Positions 8,736 through 17,207 of a stretch of 45,920 bases of DNA are shown piece after piece. Source of the DNA: Verrucomicrobiia bacterium. GTDB taxonomy: Bacteria > Verrucomicrobiota > Verrucomicrobiia > Limisphaerales > DSYF01. How positions within the stretch are numbered: the stretch's first letter is position 1; the number at the start of each line of letters is the position of its first letter. The position numbers were made by a program, and so were the translations under genes. Location: contig DASTWL010000044.1 of the NCBI GenBank assembly GCA_035765895.1, forward strand, positions 1 through 45,920. Direction: 5' to 3'. The notes under the pieces are model-generated. The model was not told the DNA's origin, searched no databases, and worked only from the letters and a program-made list of their open reading frames with translations.

Positions 8736-8764
8736 TTGACCACCTATAGGTGAATTTATATTAT
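8736..8764 (+). promoter_or_regulatory. Sigma70-like promoter of the cold-shock gene
   Basis: TTGACC (8736-8741) and TATTAT (8759-8764) are separated by exactly 17 bp, giving a strong housekeeping-type promoter. Transcription would start near 8771, leaving a leader of about 100 nt before the cold-shock protein start at 8870. Such a long leader is typical of cspA-type genes, where RNA structure responds to temperature. Confidence 0.7.
8741..8752. promoter_or_regulatory. Perfect palindrome in the promoter spacer (candidate operator)
   Basis: CACCTATAGGTG is a perfect 12-bp palindrome. It lies almost wholly in the 17-bp spacer between the -35 and -10 hexamers and shares its first base with the -35 element. 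A dimeric regulator bound there would compete with RNA polymerase. The regulator is unknown. Confidence 0.5.
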
Positions 8765-8869
8765 CATGGCGAAAGTGTGCTTCGCTCCTTTCGTTGATGT
8801 CTCACGGCCCAGAAAGCGGTCGGGCGGAAGAGTGCGGAGCGACACGTGGCAGGAAGGAAGGAGATCGTT

Positions 8870-9076
8870 ATGAGCAGTGGCAAAGTGAAGTGGTTCGACA
8901 ACAAAAAGGGGTTTGGGTTCATTGCGCAGGAGCAGGGCAAGGATGTGTTTGTGCATCACACCTGCATCGCTGGCACGGGCTTCAAGACGCTCAATGAAGG
9001 CGATTCGGTGACCTTCGAGCTCGTGGACAGCGAAAAAGGGCCCAAGGCGCTGAATGTGCATCGCGAAGCGGCCTGA
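8870..9076 (+). CDS. Cold-shock protein (CspA family)
   Basis: A 68-residue single cold-shock domain that binds single-stranded nucleic acids and acts as an RNA chaperone. It has '[15 protein letters not shown]' with RNP1 'KGFGFI' and RNP2 'VFVHH', the aromatic residues that stack on bases. The ATG at 8870 is chosen because a strong Shine-Dalgarno (AAGGAAGGAG) lies immediately upstream and the protein then begins at the domain boundary ('MSSGKVKW'). The promoter at 8736-8764 implies a ~100-nt leader. A GC-rich hairpin follows the stop. The gene stands alone. Family assignment is secure; which csp paralogue it represents cannot be told. Confidence 0.95.
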   Translation: MSSGKVKWFDNKKGFGFIAQEQGKDVFVHHTCIAGTGFKTLNEGDSVTFELVDSEKGPKALNVHREAA

Positions 9077-9091
9077 GCAGCGCGCTTGACT

Positions 9092-9127
9092 CCGGTGCCG
9101 GGCACGGGCCTGGCATCGGGGCTTTTG
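9092..9127 (+). terminator. Probable intrinsic terminator after the cold-shock gene
   Basis: CCGGTGCC (9092-9099) pairs with GGCATCGG (9112-9119) with one G-T wobble, and a short TTTT run follows at 9123-9126. It lies 16 bp after the stop. The U-tract is short, so efficiency is uncertain. Confidence 0.45.
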
Positions 9128-9163
9128 CGTGACGCCTCCCGCGCCCGCCGCTAAATTGGCGGC

Positions 9164-10357
9164 ATGGTCGATGCCGTTGTTTCACCCGTCAAAAGCCTTT
9201 ATGTGCACGTGCCCTTTTGTGCGCATAAATGCGAGTATTGCGCGTTCTATTCCGAGGCATCTTCCGGGGACATTATCAACCGTTACGTTGCCGCGCTGAC
9301 GCGCGAGCTGGAACTCGTGGCGGACGCCGTGCGGCCGCAGACCGTTTTCTTTGGGGGCGGCACTCCGTCGTTGCTCAATCTGCGCCAATGGGAGCAGATT
9401 TTTCGAACCATGGACCGCTTGGGGCTTTTGGGCGCGGCGGAATGGACGGTCGAATGCAACCCGGCCACCGTTTCGGCCGACAAGGCCCGCTTGCTGCGGG
9501 AACACGGTGTGAACCGCGTCTCCCTGGGCGTGCAGTCGCTCGACGAAACGCTGCTTGAGCGGTTGGGCCGCATTCATTCGCGGGAGCAGGTATTCAAGTC
9601 CTTCGACATCCTGCGCGCGGCAGGCTTCCAAAACCTCAACGTGGATCTGATGTTTGCCATTCCCGGGCAGAGCATGGCAGTCTGGCAGCGCACGCTGGAC
9701 GAGGCGCTGGCCTTGGAGAGCGAACACCTGTCGTGCTATGAGGTGATCTACGAGCAGGACACACCGCTCTTCGCGCAGTTGCAGGCCGGTGAATTTGACG
9801 TGGATGAAGATCTGGCCTGCGACATGTATGAAGCGTTGATTGACCGTGCCGGTGCCGCCGGCGTCGAGCAGTATGAAGTGGCCAATTTTGCCCGCCATCA
9901 AAGCGCCACCGCGCCGCTGCCCAAGCCCGATCTGGATGATCCCGCGATTCCGACGTTTGCCTGCCGGCACAATGTGAATTACTGGCGCGGCGGCGATTAT
10001 CTGGGGCTGGGACCGAGTGCCACCGGCTACGTCAAGGGCTTGCGCACCCGTAACTGGTCCAACACACCGCTTTACTGTGAGCAGTTGGAACGCGGCATCC
10101 GCGCCTTCGAATCACGGGAGGAACTGCCGCCCTTGAAGCGGGCCGGGGAAATCGCGGCCTTTGGACTGCGCCTGACCGCCGGCTGGCCGTTTGCGGCCTT
10201 CCGGGAAGCCACGGGCCATGAACTTCGCGAGCACTGGGCGCAGGACATGCAAGCCTTGGTGGCGCGCGGCTGGGCGGAAACGAACGATGAACGGTTCCGC
10301 CTGAACCGCCTGGGCCTGCGCTTCGCCGACGCGGCGGCGGAAATGTTTCTCCGCTAG
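9164..10357 (+). CDS. hemW: Radical SAM heme chaperone HemW
   Basis: A 397-residue radical-SAM protein of the HemW/HemN-like family, thought to insert heme into respiratory proteins. It was formerly annotated as oxygen-independent coproporphyrinogen III oxidase. The [4Fe-4S]/SAM motif CxxxCxxC is at Cys19, Cys23 and Cys26 ('PFCAHKCEYCAF'), followed by 'FFGGGTPSLL', and the heme-related 'HNVNYW' with 'GDYLGLGPSA'. Presence of HNxxYW, and a single Cys after the third ligand position being replaced by Ala, favours HemW over true HemN. Its stop shares the four bases CTAG with the stop of the convergent MFS gene. Assignment is strong; biochemical role follows the family. Confidence 0.92.
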   Translation: MVDAVVSPVKSLYVHVPFCAHKCEYCAFYSEASSGDIINRYVAALTRELELVADAVRPQTVFFGGGTPSLLNLRQWEQIFRTMDRLGLLGAAEWTVECNPATVSADKARLLREHGVNRVSLGVQSLDETLLERLGRIHSREQVFKSFDILRAAGFQNLNVDLMFAIPGQSMAVWQRTLDEALALESEHLSCYEVIYEQDTPLFAQLQAGEFDVDEDLACDMYEALIDRAGAAGVEQYEVANFARHQSATAPLPKPDLDDPAIPTFACRHNVNYWRGGDYLGLGPSATGYVKGLRTRNWSNTPLYCEQLERGIRAFESREELPPLKRAGEIAAFGLRLTAGWPFAAFREATGHELREHWAQDMQALVARGWAETNDERFRLNRLGLRFADAAAEMFLR

Positions 10358-11904
10358 GCGGCCGTGGCTTCGGTGTGCACCGGCCGCGCGTGACGTAATT
10401 TTTGCGCGGCAATCAAGCCGGCGATGACGCACAGGGCCGCTGCTGCGAGATATGGCGAATGCGGATAAAGCGCGTAGGCGCTCGTCGCGAACAACGGGCC
10501 GAAGATGCGGCCCAACGTGCCCGCGCTTTGCGTGACGCCCAGAATCCCGCCCTGTTCTTCCTGCGGTGTGAAGATGGAAATCAACCCCATGGTGGGCGCG
10601 CGATTGAGGCCCGACGACATGGCGACGGCCGCGAGCCCGACCAGCAGAACCACGAGGGTGGCGGCGTAGGGAATGATGAGCAGGCTCAAGCCCACCAGCA
10701 CCAGGCTGCTGGAAATCAGCTTTGGCTCGCCGAAGCGCTTCACCAGCCGTCCGATCATGCCGCCCTGCACCATCGCCGACATGAGTCCGCAGAACGCAAA
10801 CAGGTAGCCGATGTGCTTTTCGTCGTAATAAAACTTCTGCCGTTTGATTTCCGCCGGATATGCATCTTCCAGCAGGAGACGGTTGAAGTGGCGCAACGAA
10901 TCCGACCGCAGATTCGCGGTGGTCAGTTTCGCCGTCTCCGGGCGCAGGTTGACCTGCTGCCATGCGGCGACGTCGAACAAGTGTGGCTGCAGCAACAGCG
11001 CATTCACGTCATCGAACAATTTGCGGCGGAGTGCCGTCGGGGCGGAGGTTTGCTGCAAATCGGCGAGTGCCTGGGCCGGCATCAGGGAGCGCAGGCGGGC
11101 CGAAACCGGGTCCGTGCCCGCGCTGATTTTTTGCGCCAGAGCAGTTGGATTCTTGAAGTCATCGGGATGAAACCCCGGTGACGCGAGCAGCAGCGGGAGG
11201 GTGCTTTCAAAACAGGCGAAGCAAAACGTGGCCAGAAAATACAGGCCGATCAAAAAGCCGACGCGCGGCATTTTCAGCGCATGCGCCCATTGGGCCAGTT
11301 TCGGCCGGGTCGGAGCGCTGGCCGTGCCCGGGGTGCGGCTTTCCGCGAGGATCATCACGGCGAGGAGGAAATTCGTGATGCAGATGGCCGAAGCCACCCA
11401 GCCCGGACCCGCGAGGCCGAATCCGCTCGCGCTGAGCGCGCCAATCACCGGCCCGAGAATGAATCCCAGCCCGAAGGCCATCCCGATCATACCCATGCCG
11501 CGGGACCGTTTTTCCGGCGGGGTCACATCCGCGATATACGCCGAGGCCACCGAGATGTTGGCGCCGCAAATGCCCGCAAAGACGCGTGAGGCGAGCAGGA
11601 CCGCCAGGGCCGCGTGCGGACTCAGGCGTGGTGCCGCAGCCAGAGCGAACAGGGCATACGAAACGGCTGAACCGGCGGTGCTGATCAACAACACGGGTCG
11701 CCGTCCGATCTTGTCGGAAAGCCGTCCCCACGCCGGTGCGAAGAAAAATTGCATCACCGAAAACGACGCGATGATGACGCCGATCATGAACCCTTCCGCG
11801 CCGAATTTCTCCGCATAACGCGGCAGCAGGGGTAAAACGATGCCGAAACCAATGAGGTCGATGAAGACGGTGAGGAAGATGATGAGCAGGGAAGGTTTCT
11901 TCAT
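10354..11904 (-). CDS. MFS transporter (TetA-like drug/metabolite efflux) with a large inserted loop
   Basis: A 516-residue inner-membrane major facilitator. The ATG at 11904 gives 'MKKPSLLIIFLTVFIDLIGFGIVLPLLP', the first membrane helix; the frame upstream lacks similarity. The loop-2/3 MFS motif appears as 'WGRLSDKIGRRPVLL', with 'GFILGPVIGAL' further on, all typical of the TetA/tetracycline-efflux-like branch. Between 'GLYFLATFCFACFESTLPLLL' and 'GYLFAFCGLMSAMVQGG', which are normally about 20 residues apart, there are roughly 120 residues of soluble, helix-rich sequence. By topology this loop would face the periplasm. Substrate is unknown. It converges on hemW and diverges from a response regulator. 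Confidence 0.85.
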   Translation of the reverse strand: MKKPSLLIIFLTVFIDLIGFGIVLPLLPRYAEKFGAEGFMIGVIIASFSVMQFFFAPAWGRLSDKIGRRPVLLISTAGSAVSYALFALAAAPRLSPHAALAVLLASRVFAGICGANISVASAYIADVTPPEKRSRGMGMIGMAFGLGFILGPVIGALSASGFGLAGPGWVASAICITNFLLAVMILAESRTPGTASAPTRPKLAQWAHALKMPRVGFLIGLYFLATFCFACFESTLPLLLASPGFHPDDFKNPTALAQKISAGTDPVSARLRSLMPAQALADLQQTSAPTALRRKLFDDVNALLLQPHLFDVAAWQQVNLRPETAKLTTANLRSDSLRHFNRLLLEDAYPAEIKRQKFYYDEKHIGYLFAFCGLMSAMVQGGMIGRLVKRFGEPKLISSSLVLVGLSLLIIPYAATLVVLLVGLAAVAMSSGLNRAPTMGLISIFTPQEEQGGILGVTQSAGTLGRIFGPLFATSAYALYPHSPYLAAAALCVIAGLIAAQKLRHARPVHTEATAA

Positions 11905-12221
11905 GGCATCAGCGTTTCCGGAACCGGGCAGGCACAAACAACATCCGCGCAATCTAGGGACGGAGCGGGGCGAGTCAAGGCAGTGGCGGTGCCGGGTTCG
12001 AGTCACGCACGTCTTGAACCGGGACATTTTGGCGGGTGGGCGGGCCAGCATCATGCGGAACTGGTCGCGGGCGCGGGATTTGCTTCGAGATGCTCCGACG
12101 AGTTATCAAGTTGCGTCCCGGATGCGCTTTATCCAGTATGCGGTTGCATCCGAATTGAAAATTGACCGGAAGTCCTGGAACCAACGCGGCCAGAATCGCA
12201 ACCGAACACTGTGAACCAAAA
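11905..12221. other. Divergent intergenic region, no gene seen
   Basis: This 317-bp stretch separates the MFS gene (-) from the response regulator (+). Short open frames here have no signal, domain or ribosome-binding support. No convincing promoter pair, tRNA or terminator was found by eye, although it must contain the promoters of both neighbours. Confidence 0.5.
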
Positions 12222-12908
12222 ATGGCACAAGCCAAAGATCGTCAAGCCAAGGACAGTAGAGCCCGAATTCTACTGGTGGATGACCACGCCGTTGTCCGTT
12301 ACGGTATCGCGCAACTCATCAATCGGCAGAACGACCTTGTTGTATGCGGTGAAGAAGAAGACGCCTCGCGCGCCATGAGCGCCATCGGGACGTTGAAGCC
12401 CAACCTGGTCATCGCCGACATTTCGTTGAAGGACAGCAGCGGCCTCGAATTGATGCGCAACATCAAGGCGCAGCATCCGGGCCTGCCCGTGCTCGTGGTG
12501 AGCGTCCATGATGAATCCATTTACGCCGAGATTGCCTTTCGCGCCGGGGCGCTCGGTTACCTGATGAAACAAGAGGCGGTGGACAAGATCCTGACCGCCA
12601 TCCGCCGTGTCCTGGCCGGTTCGATTTACGTCAGCGACGTGCAGGCGGCCCGCATGCTGCAGCAACAGGTGCGCGGCCAGAACACCATCCAGGAATCGCC
12701 GGTGAAGAGCCTCAGCGACCGGGAACTGGAGGTGTTCCAACTTATCGGCCAGTGGAAGAAAACGAAGGATATCGCTTCGCAACTGCACCTCAGCATCAAG
12801 ACGATTGAATACTACCGCGAGCAGATCAAAAAGAAGCTCAACCTGAAGAGTGCCGCAGAATTGACCCACTACGCCACTTCGTGGGTGCAGCGCGAAGCCA
12901 CGCGTTAG
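12222..12908 (+). CDS. NarL/FixJ-type response regulator, no adjacent kinase
   Basis: A 228-residue two-domain transcription regulator. The receiver domain has the full phosphorylation set: 'LLVDDH' acidic pair, phospho-Asp in 'VIADISL', Ser switch in 'VVSVHD', and Lys in 'YLMKQEA'. A linker leads to a LuxR-type helix-turn-helix: 'LSDRELEVFQLIG', then 'TKDIASQLHLSIKTIEYYREQIKKKL'. The ATG at 12222 is picked because it directly precedes the domain; the frame is open to 12162 without similarity. No histidine kinase is in the window. A strong terminator follows, so it is probably monocistronic. It lies 192 bp upstream of a surface-protein gene that could be a target, which is inference. Confidence 0.9.
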   Translation: MAQAKDRQAKDSRARILLVDDHAVVRYGIAQLINRQNDLVVCGEEEDASRAMSAIGTLKPNLVIADISLKDSSGLELMRNIKAQHPGLPVLVVSVHDESIYAEIAFRAGALGYLMKQEAVDKILTAIRRVLAGSIYVSDVQAARMLQQQVRGQNTIQESPVKSLSDRELEVFQLIGQWKKTKDIASQLHLSIKTIEYYREQIKKKLNLKSAAELTHYATSWVQREATR

Positions 12909-12930
12909 CATTTATTTCAAATTCTTCTTC

Positions 12931-12960
12931 AGCCGGCCGATCTAGGCCGGCTTTTTTGTT
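12931..12960 (+). terminator. Intrinsic terminator of the response-regulator gene
   Basis: AGCCGGCC (12931-12938) pairs perfectly with GGCCGGCT (12945-12952) across a six-base loop and is followed by a run of T (12952-12957). It is 22 bp after the stop codon. This is a textbook Rho-independent terminator. Confidence 0.85.
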
Positions 12961-13081
12961 TACCGGGCCCAAATCCGTTTCAATCCCTCCGCGAATCCCG
13001 GGGTTGTCCCGGGCTGGTGTTTCGTCGTGGACCGGGGGATGGGTCACTGTCCTGCCCTGATTGTGCATATTCCCCGCGGAA

Positions 13082-13096
13082 TTAACCTGCTGTTAA
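13082..13096. promoter_or_regulatory. Short inverted repeat upstream of the surface-protein gene
   Basis: TTAAC and GTTAA are separated by five bases, ending four bases before the ATG at 13101. A LuxR-family regulator could recognise such a site, but the arms are only five bases long and chance occurrence is plausible. Confidence 0.25.
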
Positions 13097-13100
13097 CGAC

Positions 13101-16028
13101 ATGAAGCAATTCTGTGTTATGAATGCAAACCGCACCCTGGGCACCTGCCTCGCGGCCGGGCTGTTGGTTTTCTCCACGCTCGCCGCCCGCGCCGTGTCCT
13201 ACTCCTTGCAAGGACAGTCGCGCGGCAGCACCACATGGACCACCAGCAATTTGCAGAATTGGCGCGAACTTGATTACATTCCCTGCCGGCTCTTGATATC
13301 TGGTTCTGCAGTCAACAACCAAAGCGTAACGATTACTTTTCCGCACCTCACCGGCACCACACCGGGTTTTCAGGATCTCCGCAATTTTTCGACTTCGACG
13401 AATGTGACCTTCGTTTCCGGTCCGACGTTGTCGGCTCCTGAGGGGCAGGATTGGTCCTATACATTTGTCATCAACTATGCCGGCGGGACGGGCTTCGTCA
13501 GCTTCGATGCCCGGCTGGCGGCCGGCGCCCACTTGAACACGGGCAGTTCACTCATGCTCAGTGGCTCCCCAAACTCGATGGGGAACCTGCAAGTTCATAA
13601 ACCGGCACCCGGGCCTGGCGCACCAAACCTTGCCTTGACCAAGATCGGTCCGGCCACGGCGGCGGCCGGCGACATCATCACTTACACCTTGACCTATACC
13701 AACACGGCGACGACCACGAACATCGCGGTGGGTTCGCAAATCAGCGATGTTCTGCCTCCGCAGCTCGTCCCCGTGATTGCGTCACTCAATGGGGGTGAAG
13801 TCGCCGGGAACACGGTGTTTTGGGATGTGGGCGATGTCGGTCCAGGGATGGGCGGTGTGGTGACGTTCCAGGCGCAGATTTCGACCAACATTTCATTTGG
13901 GCAGGCCATCACCAATTACGCCCAGGTGTTGAGTTCGGAAGATGATGCCTCTTACATGGACAACTCCTCCCGCTGGGTGACAGTGTTGAGCATTAACCGC
14001 CCGCCCGTGGCCGGCGACGATGCCTATTCCGTGCCGGAGGATGGTTCGCTCGCCGTGTCCGCGCCCGGCGTGTTGGCGAATGACACGGACGCGGATGGCA
14101 ATCAACTTTCCGCCACCCTCGTTACCGGCCCCAGTCATGGAACGCTTGCCTTCAATGCCGACGGAAGCTTCACCTACTTGCCAGAGACCAATTACAACGG
14201 CCCGGACAGCTTTGCTTACAAGGCCACTGATGGCTTAGCCGACAGCGCCGTGGCGACCGTGAGCATCACGGTGACGCCGGTGAATGACGCACCGGTGGCG
14301 GACAACCAGAGTGTGACGACGCCGGAAGACACGGCGAAGGCGATCACGTTGAGTGGTTCCGATCTGGACGGCGACAGTCTGAGCTTCACGGTGTCGACGC
14401 AGCCGGCGCACGGCACCTTGAGCGGCACCGCTCCGAATCTGACCTACACCCCGGCGGCGAACTACAACGGTCCGGACAGCTTCACGTTCCTGGCGAACGA
14501 CGGGCAGACGAACAGCGCCGTGGCGACCGTGAGCATCACGGTGACGCCGGTGAATGATCCGCCGAACACCAACAATTGGGCGGGCGGGGACTACACCATC
14601 AACGAAGATTCTGTGTTGACGGTGGCCGCGCCGGGCGTTCTGGCCGGGGTGGTGGATGGGGACGCGGACAATTTGAGCGCGGCGGTGGCGACTTCGGTTG
14701 TGCACGGAAGCCTGAGTTTGAATCCGAATGGGTCGTTCACGTATCAGCCGGCGACGAATTACAATGGCGCGGACAGCTTTACATTCACGATTTCCGACGG
14801 CCAGACCAACGTGGGGCCGTTGACCGTCAACATCACGGTGGTGCCGGTGAATGACGCCCCGTCGTTTGTGAAGGGCGCAGATCGACTTCTGCCGGAAAAC
14901 GCGCCGGCCCAAAGCATCGCGGGCTGGGCCTCTAACATCAGCGCCGGTCCGGCCAATGAAGCGGATCAGGTGGTGACTTTCCAGGTGAGCAGCGACAACC
15001 AGGCGTTGTTTGCGGTGCAACCCGCCCTAAGCGCCAATGGCACGCTGACCTTCACGCCGGCGGCTGGTGCTTTCGGCACCGCGAACGTGTCGGTGGTGGC
15101 GCGTGACAATGGCGGCACTGCGAACGGCGGTGTGGACACTTCGGCGCCGCAGACGTTTGCCATCACTCTCAACGCGCCGCCCACGGTGAGCATCACGAGC
15201 CCCACGAATGGTGCCACGTTTATTGGTCCCGTGGACTTCACGCTGCTGGCCAACGCGGCCGATGCGGATGGCACGGTGGCCCAGGTGGAATTGTTCGTCG
15301 GCACCAACCGCGTCGCGCAAATCACCAACGGCGGGCCGTATTTCACGGTGCTGACCAACGTGCCGCCGGGCACCTACCAGTTGAGCGCGCGGGCCACGGA
15401 CGACCGGGGGGCGGTGGGCGTCTCGACCACGAACAGGGTGACAGTGCTGGAGCATCCGCCGATCGTGACCGTGGCGGGGATTCATTTGAATCCGCGCACG
15501 AGCCTGTATGAGCAAACCATCCGGGTGCTCAACCCAACCTACAATGCCTATCCGGCGGTGCGGGTGTTCGTCGGCAATCTCGCGCCCGAAGTGCGGTTGT
15601 TCAACATCTCAGGCGTGCTGAACGGCGTGCCTTACGTGCAGTCGAATTTCCCCGTGCCGGCGGGCGGTTACGTGGACATCATCGTGCAGTATTATTCCAC
15701 GGGCGGCGTGCTGCCGAACCCCACGTTGTTTGCGGAGATCGTGCCGGTGGAGGAAGGCGGCGGGGCGGTGGCTGTGGGCGGTGTGGCGCAGCCCATCCGC
15801 ACCGGAAAGATGCTGCCCAACGGCACCTTTCAACTGGAATTCGGCACCCAGTCAAATCGGGTCTATGCCGTGCAATACAGCAGCGACCTGAAGACGTGGG
15901 GCACCACGCCAAACGCCGTCGCCGGCAACGGCTCGTGGTATGTCTGGATTGACAATGGCCAGCCCAACACGCCCAGTCTGCCCAAGGATGCCAAAGCGCG
16001 CTTCTACCGGGTTCTGTTGATGCCGTAA
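13101..16028 (+). CDS. Large secreted surface protein with DUF11 and tandem cadherin-like domains
   Basis: A 975-residue exported protein. It starts with a signal peptide ('LAAGLLVFSTLAARA'); an ATG at 13119 is an alternative start. After a ~140-residue unique domain comes a DUF11-type repeat (about 173-298, 'TKIGPATAAAGDIITYTLTYTN'). Three cadherin-like/Big repeats follow at roughly 300-395, 396-488 and 489-588, each with 'DADG/DLDG', 'NYNGPDSFTF' and 'VTPVND' cores. A divergent fourth unit and an Ig-like domain (about 693-785) precede a C-terminal module with 'QYSSDLKTW' and 'RFYRV', a pattern frequent in Verrucomicrobiota extracellular proteins. Likely an adhesin or matrix protein; ligand unknown. 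It is 2-32 bp upstream of a barrel gene and probably co-transcribed with it. Confidence 0.8.
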   Translation: MKQFCVMNANRTLGTCLAAGLLVFSTLAARAVSYSLQGQSRGSTTWTTSNLQNWRELDYIPCRLLISGSAVNNQSVTITFPHLTGTTPGFQDLRNFSTSTNVTFVSGPTLSAPEGQDWSYTFVINYAGGTGFVSFDARLAAGAHLNTGSSLMLSGSPNSMGNLQVHKPAPGPGAPNLALTKIGPATAAAGDIITYTLTYTNTATTTNIAVGSQISDVLPPQLVPVIASLNGGEVAGNTVFWDVGDVGPGMGGVVTFQAQISTNISFGQAITNYAQVLSSEDDASYMDNSSRWVTVLSINRPPVAGDDAYSVPEDGSLAVSAPGVLANDTDADGNQLSATLVTGPSHGTLAFNADGSFTYLPETNYNGPDSFAYKATDGLADSAVATVSITVTPVNDAPVADNQSVTTPEDTAKAITLSGSDLDGDSLSFTVSTQPAHGTLSGTAPNLTYTPAANYNGPDSFTFLANDGQTNSAVATVSITVTPVNDPPNTNNWAGGDYTINEDSVLTVAAPGVLAGVVDGDADNLSAAVATSVVHGSLSLNPNGSFTYQPATNYNGADSFTFTISDGQTNVGPLTVNITVVPVNDAPSFVKGADRLLPENAPAQSIAGWASNISAGPANEADQVVTFQVSSDNQALFAVQPALSANGTLTFTPAAGAFGTANVSVVARDNGGTANGGVDTSAPQTFAITLNAPPTVSITSPTNGATFIGPVDFTLLANAADADGTVAQVELFVGTNRVAQITNGGPYFTVLTNVPPGTYQLSARATDDRGAVGVSTTNRVTVLEHPPIVTVAGIHLNPRTSLYEQTIRVLNPTYNAYPAVRVFVGNLAPEVRLFNISGVLNGVPYVQSNFPVPAGGYVDIIVQYYSTGGVLPNPTLFAEIVPVEEGGGAVAVGGVAQPIRTGKMLPNGTFQLEFGTQSNRVYAVQYSSDLKTWGTTPNAVAGNGSWYVWIDNGQPNTPSLPKDAKARFYRVLLMP
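14242..14557 (+). repeat. Exact 46-bp direct repeat between two cadherin-like domains
   Basis: The segments 14242-14287 and 14512-14557 are identical over 46 bp. They are spaced exactly 270 bp (90 codons) apart and encode the same 'SAVATVSITVTPVND' strand ending each domain. Identity at the DNA level, including third positions, points to recent duplication or gene conversion of a domain-sized unit. Confidence 0.85.
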
Positions 16029-16060
16029 TCATGCTGCGGATTCACCCGAGAATGCTTTCC

Positions 16061-17194
16061 ATGAAACGTCGCCTTCAACCTCATTACCTCGTGCTCGCCA
16101 CCGCGGTGGGCGCTGCGTCGGCGTTCGCCCAGGCGGACGGACTGGATGGCAGCGCGCTCGCGGCCAGCCTGCAAAAAACCGCCACGGCCAGGCCCAACCG
16201 GGTCCGCGTCAGCTACCGCGCTGGATTCAACGTGGGCGTCAAATTTGAAAACCTCGGTGGCATCACGCCGCCATCCGGCGCCAATCCGGGGCCGGCCACC
16301 GGTTACCAGGAAAACCGCACTTACGAGGACGGCTACAATTATCTGGACGACAACAACAACTCCTACGGCGATCTGCACGCCACGCGGAACTGGGGTTACA
16401 CCAGCGCGAGCCAGATCACCGATACGGCGGACAGCCGGTTCGTCGCCATGCACGTGACCTCGGCCCCGGCCACGGGCGCGACGGGCAGCCGCGATGACGA
16501 CCCGCTGCACGGCTTTGAAATCAATTACGCCCGCGAGTTGCAGGATCACGGCAGTTGGAAATGGGGCGTCGAAGCCGCCTTTGGCTTCACCTCGCTCGAC
16601 GTGACGGATGCCCGCCCGGTGAGTGGCAGTGTCAACCGGATCACCGACTTGTTTGAAGTGCCGCTCGACGAGGGCACGGGGGACCGCTATGTGCCGCCGG
16701 CCCCTTACGCGGGGTCGGATTCACCGGGGCCGTTGCTGGGCAGCGATCCCAATCGCACAGTGGAAACACTGGCCGGTGCGGCCACCATCAGTGGCCGGCG
16801 GCAGTTCGAGGCCAATCTGTTCGGCTTCAAAGTCGGCCCCTATGTGGAAATCCCCGTCAGCTCACGGTTGTCGGTGAACGTCAGCGGCGGTCTGGCACTG
16901 GTCTATGTTTCCAGTGACCTGACGTTTGGGGATGAAACCGTCACAACCGACCCGTCCATCAATCTGACCCAGATCCATCCCGGCAGTTCCAGCTCGAAGT
17001 CCGACCTGCTGCCGGGCGGTTATGTGGCGGCCAATCTGGCATGGACGGTGGACGAGAACTGGACCATATTTGGCGGCATGCAATTCCAGGGCGCGGGCAA
17101 ATACACCCACCGCGATGCCGGCAGCCAGCGTGCCGCGGTGTTGGACCTGGGCCAAACGGTGTTTGGTGTCATTGGAGTCGGTTATTCATTCTGA
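16061..17194 (+). CDS. Outer-membrane beta-barrel-like protein
   Basis: A protein of 377 residues from the ATG at 16061, which gives a classical signal peptide ('MKRRLQPHYLVLATAVGAASAFAQA'). An in-frame ATG at 16031 would add ten residues. The mature part is rich in alternating hydrophobic strands with Gly/Asn turns ('FGFKVGPYVEIPVSSRLSVNVSGGLALVYVSS', 'GYVAANLAWTVDENWTIFGGMQF'). It ends in '...VGYSF', the terminal aromatic residue expected of BAM substrates. No named family is recognised. It lies between the surface-protein gene and a response regulator whose ribosome-binding site overlaps its stop codon, so the three genes look like one transcript. Function as pore, receptor or anchor is unknown. 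Confidence 0.7.
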   Translation: MKRRLQPHYLVLATAVGAASAFAQADGLDGSALAASLQKTATARPNRVRVSYRAGFNVGVKFENLGGITPPSGANPGPATGYQENRTYEDGYNYLDDNNNSYGDLHATRNWGYTSASQITDTADSRFVAMHVTSAPATGATGSRDDDPLHGFEINYARELQDHGSWKWGVEAAFGFTSLDVTDARPVSGSVNRITDLFEVPLDEGTGDRYVPPAPYAGSDSPGPLLGSDPNRTVETLAGAATISGRRQFEANLFGFKVGPYVEIPVSSRLSVNVSGGLALVYVSSDLTFGDETVTTDPSINLTQIHPGSSSSKSDLLPGGYVAANLAWTVDENWTIFGGMQFQGAGKYTHRDAGSQRAAVLDLGQTVFGVIGVGYSF

Positions 17195-17207
17195 GGAGAA
17201 GCCCGTC

